Source: Anaerolineae bacterium (GTDB lineage Bacteria; Chloroflexota; Anaerolineae; Anaerolineales; Anaerolineaceae). Taken from it: a DNA stretch of 7,022 bases. The stretch's first letter is position 1. Each line of letters starts with the position of its first letter. The stretch spans positions 1 to 7,022 of the forward strand of contig JACRAG010000039.1 of NCBI GenBank assembly GCA_016213455.1, given 5' to 3'. Below, piece after piece: positions 1 to 5,383 of the stretch. A model generated the notes under the pieces. That model was not told the origin of the DNA, did no database searches, and saw nothing but the letters and a program-made list of their open reading frames with translations. The translations under genes were made by a program, and so were the position numbers.

Positions 1-599
1 CGAGCGAATATCACTACCTGGGCTGGAAACGCCTGGCGGATGAGATCGGCGTGCCGTTTGACCGCGAGGCCAACGAAGCCCTGCGCGGCGTTTCGCGCCG
101 CGAGTCGCTGCTGCTGCTGCTCAATGGCAAAGCGGCCTCCGAGGAGCAGATGCAGGAGTGGATGGAGCGTAAAAACAACTACTACGTGGAGATGCTGGCG
201 CAGATGACACCCGACAACCTGCTCCCCGGCGCGCTGGATCTGCTCCACGAACTGCGTGCTGCCGGCTACCGCACCGCCATTGTCTCTTCCAGCAAAAACA
301 CTCCTCTGGCGCTGGATCGCCTGCAAATTGCCCCGCTGATGGATGCAGTGGTGGACGGCAATGCCCCCGCGCGCAGCAAACCCGCCCCCGATCTGTTCCT
401 GCTGGCTGCCGAAAGACTGGGGCTGCCCGCGCAGGAATGTTTGGTGGTGGAGGATGCCGCGGCAGGCATTGACGCCGGGAAAGCCGCGGGAATGCGCACC
501 CTGGGGCTCGGTCCGGCGGAACGCGTGGGTCACGCCGACCAGGTGCTGCCGGATCTGGACGGCGTCCACCTATCAGACCTGGCTGAACTGCTGAAATAA
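1..599 (+). CDS. pgmB: Beta-phosphoglucomutase, HAD superfamily (5'-truncated by window edge)
   Basis: This enzyme interconverts beta-glucose 1-phosphate and glucose 6-phosphate in the cytoplasm, usually downstream of maltose or trehalose phosphorolysis. The reading frame is open from base 3 to the TAA at 597-599, giving 198 visible residues. It lacks only about the first 17-20 residues, which would hold the catalytic DxD of HAD motif I. An internal GTG at 51 is not the start, because the codons before it ([16 protein letters not shown]) match the family's conserved cap-entry segment. Family signatures seen are [12 protein letters not shown] in the cap domain, SSSKNT (motif II, with the family's Ser-Lys-Asn), SKPAPDLF (motif III lysine) and [17 protein letters not shown] (motif IV acidic pair). 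The cap signature RGVSR and the SSSKN motif separate it from generic HAD phosphatases. The pathway partners lie outside the window. A hairpin terminator follows the stop. Confidence 0.93.
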   Translation, partial: SEYHYLGWKRLADEIGVPFDREANEALRGVSRRESLLLLLNGKAASEEQMQEWMERKNNYYVEMLAQMTPDNLLPGALDLLHELRAAGYRTAIVSSSKNTPLALDRLQIAPLMDAVVDGNAPARSKPAPDLFLLAAERLGLPAQECLVVEDAAAGIDAGKAAGMRTLGLGPAERVGHADQVLPDLDGVHLSDLAELLK

Positions 600-658
600 C
601 CTGGGGATTGCCCCAAAAATAATTTCCTCACCCCAGAAGAGGGGACAAAACTACAGCA

Positions 659-693
659 CCTCCCGGCGGATGCTCGGGAGGCTCTTTAGTTTT
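659..693 (+). terminator. Rho-independent terminator after pgmB, possibly bidirectional
   Basis: A perfect 7-base-pair stem, CCTCCCG (659-665) with CGGGAGG (675-681), encloses a 9-base loop and is followed by the T-rich run CTCTTTAGTTTT. It lies 60 bases past the pgmB stop. The convergent minus-strand operon ends at 715. Read on the minus strand, the same stem is followed by TGCTGTAGTTTTG, so it could also end that operon, with a weaker T tract. Two shorter G/C stems lie just upstream (602-606 with 611-615, and 631-634 with 641-644); they may add to the structure but lack a good T tract of their own. Confidence 0.72.
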
Positions 694-714
694 AACCACG
701 TGGATGATTCACCT

Positions 715-1803
715 TCAGCGGGTGGGAATGCGCGCCGCCTCCGCCAGGAAGGCCTGCGCCGCTGCCGCATCGTGCAGAATGAGGATATTTTCATCATTGC
801 TCTCATCTGCCGCGCGGGTATAGTTGAACGAACCCAGCGCTACAATTTCACCGTCGATCACGATCACCTTGTGGTGCATCAACCCCGGATTGGCATCCAG
901 GCGCACATCCAGACCTGCCTGGCGCAAAGACTCATACTCCCCGCCCTGGTCGCCGGAGCGTTCTTCTTCAAAGATCACCGTCACCTGCACGCCGCGCTGC
1001 GCCGCGTCCAGTAGGGCGTCGCGCAGGTCGGTGCGGGTCAGGGTATACGCCAGGATCACAATCTGCTTTTCCGCGCCGCGCAGCAGCGCGACCAACCGTT
1101 TGGCGGGCCGGTCGTCCGGCGAGAAATACACCTCTGCCGGAATGCCGCCCAAATTAAGCTGGTTTTGACCGTCAGGAATGGATGCGCCTGCGCCGAAGCG
1201 ATCGAGCTCCGCCATCTCACGAAATTCTTCGCCGTACAGCGCAGCCATTTCAGGTGACTCGACCCGGACCATGTTGTTGTCATCGTCGAACAGACCGTTG
1301 GGAGTCAGGTTCATCGATCCGATCCACACCACCCGCCCGTCGATCAGGATGAATTTGTTGTGCATCAGGCTCTCACGATTATCGCCTGTCACCGGGATAC
1401 CCCCTGCGCTCAATCGGCTGAGGGCGCGGCTGTCCAGCGCGTCCGAATCAACCACCACACGCACCCGCACCCCGCGCTGGTCGGCGCGCAGCAGCGCATC
1501 GGCAGCGGAGGTCAGGGTGAAGTTGTACATCGCCACATCCACCTGTTCCTGCGCGGCATCGATGGATGCGATCAACGCCGCTTCCAGGGCTTCCGAGCCG
1601 CCCGAACCGTCGGGTGTGGTGAAATACCATTGAACCGCGCTGGCGGGAGGGAGTGCCGTTTGGGTCGGGGCCTGCAGCGGCGTGCGTGTTGGCTGCGCGC
1701 TGCCATCCTCAACGGTGATATCTACAAACGACAGTTCTTCACAAGCCGCCAGGCTGCACAAAAGCAGGGCGGCGGCAATCATCAGCATTTTCGATTTTTT
1801 CAA
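715..1803 (-). CDS. Secreted lipoprotein with two phospholipase D/nuclease HKD motifs
   Basis: This is a 362-residue exported member of the phospholipase D superfamily. Such enzymes cleave phosphodiester bonds in phospholipids or nucleic acids through a covalent histidine intermediate. The N-terminus MKKSK, a hydrophobic stretch and the lipobox LAAC (Cys21) predict a lipid-anchored protein outside the membrane. A Thr/Pro/Gln-rich linker follows (about residues 37-55). Two complete HKD motifs are visible: H148-x-K150-x4-D155 followed by GSMN, and H310-x-K312-x4-D317 followed by GSFN. A single chain could therefore form the usual two-motif active site. The start is TTG (1801-1803) inside a TTGA overlap with the upstream gene; it is preferred over ATG at 1786-1788 because it supplies the basic n-region, though no good Shine-Dalgarno is present. 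It is the last gene of the four-gene operon. The substrate cannot be read from sequence; nuclease, phospholipase and cardiolipin-type activities are all open. Confidence 0.9.
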   Translation of the reverse strand: MKKSKMLMIAAALLLCSLAACEELSFVDITVEDGSAQPTRTPLQAPTQTALPPASAVQWYFTTPDGSGGSEALEAALIASIDAAQEQVDVAMYNFTLTSAADALLRADQRGVRVRVVVDSDALDSRALSRLSAGGIPVTGDNRESLMHNKFILIDGRVVWIGSMNLTPNGLFDDDNNMVRVESPEMAALYGEEFREMAELDRFGAGASIPDGQNQLNLGGIPAEVYFSPDDRPAKRLVALLRGAEKQIVILAYTLTRTDLRDALLDAAQRGVQVTVIFEEERSGDQGGEYESLRQAGLDVRLDANPGLMHHKVIVIDGEIVALGSFNYTRAADESNDENILILHDAAAAQAFLAEAARIPTR

Positions 1804-2336
1804 GGCAGGATCCAGAGTTGAACGGGGTCGAGTTTCAAATCAAATTTGAATTCTTTTAACGCGTCTCTGCGGTCGGCTTCCACAGACATGACCACAAATT
1901 CAGCCACGCGAAACACATCCTCCGGGGGGAGCACCACCGGGAGAATCGCTGTGCGTGCGCCCGGCTCCATACGCACCGGCTTGTGCAGCAAACTCACCCC
2001 GGCTGCGACCACTTTTTCGATCTCCAGGGCATAAGCCGGGACATAAAACAAGCGCGGTGTAGCCCAAAAAGCGTTCATCTCCTCGCTGGAATCGCGATGA
2101 TAGGTCGAACGAACCAGCGGGCGCACCGCGCCACGCGCCACCCAGTATGGGAAACCAGGTTTGTTTTGCGGCAGCGCAGCCGAGAAAAACACATCCATGG
2201 CGTCCGTGCCGCGTTCGTCGGATATTTTCATCCCCTGCCCGCACTGCTCGCACACCCAGGCTACTTCATCCAGTTTCGCCAGCACCGGTGTATCACAGCG
2301 CGGACACTGCAGCGGAATTAAGCGCACGCCACTCAT
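1800..2336 (-). CDS. Small zinc-ribbon protein, no membrane segment
   Basis: This is a 178-residue protein of unknown function. Its N-terminus carries a zinc ribbon, CPRC (Cys11, Cys14) and CEQC (Cys29, Cys32), with the same cysteine numbering as the two proteins encoded upstream. The rest has no hydrophobic stretch long enough to span a membrane. It contains aromatic-proline segments (FPYW at 62-65, YVPAY at 98-102) that resemble the Pro-x-Trp/Phe motifs of the two neighbours, which suggests a reduced, soluble relative. The ATG (2334-2336) overlaps the upstream stop by four bases, and its own stop overlaps the lipoprotein start, so translation is probably coupled on both sides. It could act as a cytoplasmic partner of the membrane zinc-ribbon proteins; that is inference. 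I do not recognise a named family beyond the zinc ribbon. Confidence 0.82.
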   Translation of the reverse strand: MSGVRLIPLQCPRCDTPVLAKLDEVAWVCEQCGQGMKISDERGTDAMDVFFSAALPQNKPGFPYWVARGAVRPLVRSTYHRDSSEEMNAFWATPRLFYVPAYALEIEKVVAAGVSLLHKPVRMEPGARTAILPVVLPPEDVFRVAEFVVMSVEADRRDALKEFKFDLKLDPVQLWILP

Positions 2337-3367
2337 CGCGAAAACCTTTCCACCTGCTTGAGAATATCGGATACATCCAGCATTTCCATGCCGCTGCTGA
2401 GCAAGGAGGGTTCAGCCGCCTTGTATTTCTGGAACTCGTACTGCTCACCATAGCGGAACTTGCGCCAGCCGGAAGCCATCAACGCCACACCGCCGGCGAA
2501 TGCCAGCGCAGCCACAAAGAACAGGTCGCTGTCTCGGGCGGCGCCTAAAACAGCCGCAGGAACATCCACCGCCAGAAAAGCCCCGGCAGCCATGCTCCCA
2601 ACCAGCACGCTCGCGCGGTAAAGCACGTTGCCCGGTGCTTTACCGTACAGCACCGCCCCGTCGAAGCCGTCGATCACCACCTGGAAGGCGCGCTCGCGGT
2701 AGGTGTAACGCGCCACCCACACCGGGTAGTACACCACGCCGATGCGCAGGTTGAGCAGGCGGGCAAACAACTGCCCCATGCGTGAAAGCTTTAACTGCTG
2801 CGCGACCATTCCCTCAAAGGCGCTGCGCGCCTGGTTATAGACATCCGTCTCGGAGCCCACCGGCTCGAAGACCATCCCTGAGCGGTGCAGCGTGTCGCTG
2901 TTGAACGGCTCCAGCGGGCGACCTTGCAGCGCAATCCGTTGAACGCCGAACTCGCCCACATCACAAGCCACACCGTTCCAGGTCAGATCAGTCACCGCGC
3001 GTTTCTCGCGCGGCTCATAACGCGTATGGTCGCCGCTGCCAACCTTTTGTTGACCGAACGCCCAGGCAACCCCCCGCGCCCAGGCGGACCAGAAGGGCAG
3101 GTGCACCAGCATCATCTCGGTCAACTGAGCCTTGCCGGATAAATCGCGCGCCATCGCCATGTTGGAGCCCAGGAAACCCTGGAACGCTTTCTGCGCCTGT
3201 TCGCGTGAAACACGCAGCGGCACCTGGTAGCGGCGCATACCGCGTTCCCCACTTACCACGGAGCGCAAATCACAAAACGGGCACAATACAATGCTTGCGC
3301 CGTCCGGAATCGGCACCATCCCGCCGCAGCGGGGACATGTGAGACCTTGCAGTGCGCGCTCGCTCAT
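2333..3367 (-). CDS. Zinc-ribbon membrane protein, YdjG-like (larger paralogue)
   Basis: This is a 344-residue protein with an N-terminal TFIIB-type zinc ribbon (CPRC at 11-14, CPFC at 29-32). A long soluble middle follows, then two predicted membrane segments (about 252-275 and 281-300) and a charged C-terminal tail of about 44 residues. The segment at 212-247 (YYPVWVARYTYRERAF, then VVIDGFDGAVL) matches a pattern I know from bacterial zinc-ribbon membrane proteins: an aromatic-Pro-Val-Trp strand, a beta hairpin and a V-x-G-x-x-G-x-V turn. A second LPFW motif is at 90-93. Related proteins in other bacteria, such as Bacillus YdjG, lie beside PspA-type membrane stress genes, but the biochemical role is not established. 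The zinc ribbon and tail should face the cytoplasm. It overlaps both neighbours by four bases. Automatic annotation may mislabel such proteins as primosomal or TFIIB-like; nothing helicase-like is present. Confidence 0.83.
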   Translation of the reverse strand: MSERALQGLTCPRCGGMVPIPDGASIVLCPFCDLRSVVSGERGMRRYQVPLRVSREQAQKAFQGFLGSNMAMARDLSGKAQLTEMMLVHLPFWSAWARGVAWAFGQQKVGSGDHTRYEPREKRAVTDLTWNGVACDVGEFGVQRIALQGRPLEPFNSDTLHRSGMVFEPVGSETDVYNQARSAFEGMVAQQLKLSRMGQLFARLLNLRIGVVYYPVWVARYTYRERAFQVVIDGFDGAVLYGKAPGNVLYRASVLVGSMAAGAFLAVDVPAAVLGAARDSDLFFVAALAFAGGVALMASGWRKFRYGEQYEFQKYKAAEPSLLSSGMEMLDVSDILKQVERFSR

Positions 3368-4164
3368 ACTTTCCCCGCCACCCAGGCTGCCCAGGCAATT
3401 AAAATGGGCGCGGCAATCAGGCCCAGTCCGCCGCAGATCAGCAAACCGACCATCAAACCGCTTTCTTCATTCACAATCGCACCCATCACCGGCATCAACG
3501 CCAGGCACAGGAACACCACGGCAGCGACACCGCCGACTGTGCGGTAGGGCAGCTCGGATTTGGCAGGATAGATATTCGCCAGCACCGTCGCGCTGGAGGC
3601 ATCCACCACCGCCGTATAGGTCTGTCCCTGGAAAAGATACTTGAAAATGAATACCGGCACGTGCACCAGTGAAATTTCTTGCACCTGCGCGCCGGCAAAT
3701 TTCTCGGCAAACCACGCCATCCCTGCTTCCAGCGGAACGCTGGGCGCATCCGCATCCGCATCCAGGTTGGCATCGTACGGGCGCAGGTCGCCGGCCGGCA
3801 GGTTCAGGCGGGCAATTTCCGTCACCGAGGTAGCGGCAGCCGGTTCCAGTGCCGTGCGTTCCTGCCCGTTGGTTTTATAACGGAAATACCACAGCGGGAA
3901 ATAGCGGAAAGCCTGCCCGGTGATCTGCGACTTTTCATCCAGATCTTTCACGGTCTGGCTGCCAGACATCCACCGCCGCAGCGCCGCCTGCGCTTTGGCG
4001 GCATCCAGTGTGGGCGCAATCGACCAGTGCAGCACGACCCGCGATTTATCCACATACACGGTCGCATTGCAGTACGGACAGGTGACAAACTGTTGCCCCT
4101 CATCCGGGTGCAGTTCCCCGCCGCACTGGGTACAGGTGAGCATACTTGCCGAGGTTGTGGTCAT
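3364..4164 (-). CDS. Zinc-ribbon membrane protein, YdjG-like (first gene of operon)
   Basis: This is a 266-residue protein with a zinc ribbon (CTQC at 11-14, CPYC at 29-32), a soluble beta-rich middle and two C-terminal membrane segments (about 210-231 and 236-263). It ends with only two or three residues after the last segment. Aromatic-proline motifs appear twice (YFPLWYF at 88-94, VPVFIF at 169-174), the second followed by a hairpin and VVDASSATVL, parallel to residues 212-240 of the next protein. The frame stays open upstream to 4236, but I place the start at ATG 4162-4164. The extra 24 codons would be read through a terminator hairpin and a TATAAT box. In addition, this start puts the cysteines at 11, 14, 29 and 32, exactly as in the two paralogues. 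There is no Shine-Dalgarno and initiation is probably leaderless. Function is unknown; a membrane sensor or scaffold is plausible. Confidence 0.83.
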   Translation of the reverse strand: MTTTSASMLTCTQCGGELHPDEGQQFVTCPYCNATVYVDKSRVVLHWSIAPTLDAAKAQAALRRWMSGSQTVKDLDEKSQITGQAFRYFPLWYFRYKTNGQERTALEPAAATSVTEIARLNLPAGDLRPYDANLDADADAPSVPLEAGMAWFAEKFAGAQVQEISLVHVPVFIFKYLFQGQTYTAVVDASSATVLANIYPAKSELPYRTVGGVAAVVFLCLALMPVMGAIVNEESGLMVGLLICGGLGLIAAPILIAWAAWVAGKV

Positions 4165-4176
4165 GCCTAAATTATA
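4164..4176 (-). promoter_or_regulatory. TATAAT -10 box of the zinc-ribbon operon, leaderless start
   Basis: On the minus strand a perfect TATAAT (4176 down to 4171) is followed by six bases, TTAGGC, and then the ATG at 4164. With normal -10 spacing, transcription would begin on the A of the ATG, giving a leaderless mRNA. No Shine-Dalgarno lies between. No good -35 hexamer is found at 16-18 bases; a TTGAGT lies about 21 bases upstream, which is too far to be convincing. Confidence 0.62.
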
Positions 4177-4204
4177 TCCGACACCTTGCCGGCGCGTACT
4201 CAAG

Positions 4205-4246
4205 AAAATATAAAAGACTGGACCGGCAGGCGCCAATCCAGTCTTT
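4205..4246 (-). terminator. Rho-independent terminator of the hsp20 operon
   Basis: A perfect 10-base-pair stem pairs AAAGACTGGA (4213-4222) with TCCAGTCTTT (4237-4246), and a small GGC/GCC stem sits inside the 14-base loop. In the minus-strand direction the stem is followed by TTATATTTTCTTG, a good T tract. It ends transcription arriving from the hsp20 genes and insulates the TATAAT promoter that begins about 30 bases further on. The T tract after the stem is poorer in the plus direction, so the minus strand is the likely orientation. Confidence 0.82.
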
Positions 4247-4379
4247 ATCTTGCGCTTTTGTGACGAACGGCCTCAGGCAAAACAGGCTCAATTCCCCCAC
4301 GTGGAACCCAGTCGTTTTTATGCCCTGCGCCGTCAGAACGGACCTTGCGGTCTCGTCGCGGAGCGGATCTCGAAAGCGG
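4247..4379 (-). other. 3' untranslated region of the hsp20 operon, no gene seen
   Basis: About 130 bases separate the last hsp20 stop from its terminator. I see no convincing coding frame. Small structures are present: on the minus strand GACC-GCAA-GGTC (4341-4352), a short stem with a GNRA-type tetraloop; an 8-base palindrome CCACGTGG (4297-4304); and a direct repeat CAGGC-AAAA-CAGGC (4274-4287). None matches an RNA family that I recognise. Confidence 0.35.
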
Positions 4380-4391
4380 CTATCCCGCTTT
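4373..4391 (-). repeat. Small hairpin enclosing the hsp20 stop codon
   Basis: AAAGCGG (4373-4379) and CCGCTTT (4385-4391) form a perfect 7-base-pair stem with a 5-base loop that contains most of the TAG stop codon of the downstream hsp20 gene. There is no T tract after it in either direction, so it is not a typical terminator. It could stabilise the 3' end of the message, or be chance. Confidence 0.35.
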
Positions 4392-4790
4392 GACGGAGAT
4401 TTTTTGCGGTTTGGCAGCGCCCGCTTTGGGCAGGCGCAGCGTCAACACACCCAATTTCACACTCGCTTCGATGCCTTCCCGATTAATTTCGGAGGAGAGC
4501 GAGAAACTGCGCTCGAAATCGCCTTCGCCGTATTCGGCATACGCCAGGCTGTGGTTTTCGGGGTGCAGGAAAGCCGGGAAAGCCTTGATGGTCAGGATGT
4601 TCTTCTCCAGCACAATGTCCAGCGACTTCTCATCCACACCCGGCATGTCCATCAAAACCACCAGCTCGTTGGCGGTCTCATAGATATCGGTGCGCGGCGA
4701 ATATACGCGGCGGTCGCGAATGCGTTCGGTGGTCTGCTCCGCCGGCAGGTTTTCCTGTTTCACTTCGATGGTTTTGGTCTGGTCAGTCAT
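4380..4790 (-). CDS. Small heat-shock protein, Hsp20/alpha-crystallin family (second gene)
   Basis: This is a 136-residue ATP-independent holdase that would bind unfolding proteins in large oligomers in the cytoplasm. A polar N-terminal arm (1-29, rich in Glu, Gln and Thr) precedes the alpha-crystallin domain, which begins near SPRTDIYE (31-38) and continues through VLMDMPGVDEKSLDI (45-59). The domain ends at GVLTLRLPK (114-122), where the usual Asn before GVL is replaced by Leu. A C-terminal I-x-V (ISV, 131-133) supplies the oligomer-docking motif. The arm lacks the hydrophobic amphipathic helix seen in its partner, so the two may co-assemble as unlike subunits. The ATG at 4788-4790 has a strong GGAGGTGA five bases upstream. 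It lies 21 bases after the first hsp20 gene, in the same operon. Confidence 0.93.
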   Translation of the reverse strand: MTDQTKTIEVKQENLPAEQTTERIRDRRVYSPRTDIYETANELVVLMDMPGVDEKSLDIVLEKNILTIKAFPAFLHPENHSLAYAEYGEGDFERSFSLSSEINREGIEASVKLGVLTLRLPKAGAAKPQKISVKAG

Positions 4791-4811
4791 AATTTCACCT
4801 CCAGGCGCCGA

Positions 4812-5252
4812 TCAGGCGTTTTTCACAGCAATCTTGCGCGGTCGATCAGCCTCAGCACGCGGCAGGGCGATGGTCAACACACCGTTTTCATACGATGCGT
4901 CCACTTTGTCCACATTCACCGGGAAAGCCAGTTGAATGCTGCGCGTGAACTTACCGTTCATGCGCTCGCGGCGGTGATAGCGCTCACCTTCCGCCAATTC
5001 GGGCAGCGCCCGTTCGCCGCTGATGGTCAGTACATCGTTCACCACGCTGATCTCAATCGCCGACGGGTCAATACCCGGAATTTCAGCCGTCACAATCTCG
5101 CCGTCCTCATTGGTCCAGGCATTCATCGCCGGGAAGACCGGGGTGACTCGCCCGCGGTCGGGAACAAACGCGCGCATCATCTGATCCAGATCACGTTGCA
5201 TTCGACCTAATTCGTCCCAGGCATTCGGAATAGCATATCTACGTACGATCAT
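4812..5252 (-). CDS. Small heat-shock protein, Hsp20/alpha-crystallin family (first gene)
   Basis: This is a 146-residue holdase chaperone. Its N-terminus (NAWDELGRMQRDLDQMMRAF, 10-29) is the amphipathic helix typical of bacterial class A Hsp20. The alpha-crystallin domain runs from about PAMNAWTNEDGEIV (41-54) through IPGIDPSAIEI (58-68) to NGVLTIALPR (123-132). The tail motif IAV (141-143) is the I-x-I/V docking element. The frame can be extended four codons to a GTG at 5262-5264, but the ATG at 5250-5252 is preferred because GGAGGT sits directly before it with a four-base AAAA spacer; the longer start would place the Shine-Dalgarno inside the gene. It is the first gene of a two-gene operon controlled from the 5253-5382 region. 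Confidence 0.94.
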   Translation of the reverse strand: MIVRRYAIPNAWDELGRMQRDLDQMMRAFVPDRGRVTPVFPAMNAWTNEDGEIVTAEIPGIDPSAIEISVVNDVLTISGERALPELAEGERYHRRERMNGKFTRSIQLAFPVNVDKVDASYENGVLTIALPRAEADRPRKIAVKNA

Positions 5253-5292
5253 TTTTACCTCCACATTGGTGTGAAAGAATTATTGGTTGGTT

Positions 5293-5314
5293 TATCCTTA
5301 CGTTCGTAAGGATA
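5293..5314. promoter_or_regulatory. Perfect 22-base palindrome, probable operator between hsp20 and methyltransferase genes
   Basis: Ten-base arms TATCCTTACG (5293-5302) and CGTAAGGATA (5305-5314) are perfect inverted repeats separated by TT. It lies about 41 bases before the hsp20 start on one side and about 68 bases before the methyltransferase start on the other. The size and tight spacing suit a homodimeric repressor; TetR-type sites often look like this, but I cannot name the protein. It is not CIRCE (TTAGCACTC-N9-GAGTGCTAA) or HAIR (CTTGAGT-N7-ACTCAAG). A possible hsp20 -10 box (AATAAT, minus strand, 5284-5279) would put its -35 region on the palindrome. No T tract follows, so it is unlikely to be a terminator. 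Confidence 0.6.
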
Positions 5315-5347
5315 TCGCGCGTGTATTAGATGTTTGTCGGAGAAATA

Positions 5348-5383
5348 TTGGAAGAATATAAGAAAACCGGTATGCTTAGGCCA
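5348..5383 (+). promoter_or_regulatory. Promoter of the methyltransferase gene, probably leaderless
   Basis: TTGGAA (5348-5353, four of six to TTGACA) and TATGCT (5371-5376, four of six to TATAAT) are separated by exactly 17 bases. Six bases, TAGGCC, then lead to the ATG at 5383, so the predicted transcription start is the ATG itself. No Shine-Dalgarno is present. An alternative pair, TTGTCG (5334-5339) and TATAAG (5357-5362), also 17 bases apart, would give a leader of about 14 bases. Confidence 0.5.

Noticed and set aside
1360..1821. A plus-strand open frame of 153 codons antisense to the HKD lipoprotein
   Set aside because: The minus-strand frame has two intact catalytic motifs and a lipobox; this frame has no domain or ribosome binding site.
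4165..4236. A 24-residue N-terminal extension of the first zinc-ribbon protein
   Set aside because: It runs through a terminator hairpin and a TATAAT box, and it would break the cysteine register shared with the two paralogues.
4146..5210. A 354-codon plus-strand open frame across both hsp20 genes
   Set aside because: It is antisense to two clear Hsp20 genes with strong ribosome binding sites, and its translation shows no recognisable domain. It is a shadow caused by codon bias in GC-rich DNA.
5253..5382. CIRCE or HAIR heat-shock operator before hsp20
   Set aside because: Neither consensus is present; the only strong inverted repeat is the unrelated 22-base palindrome.
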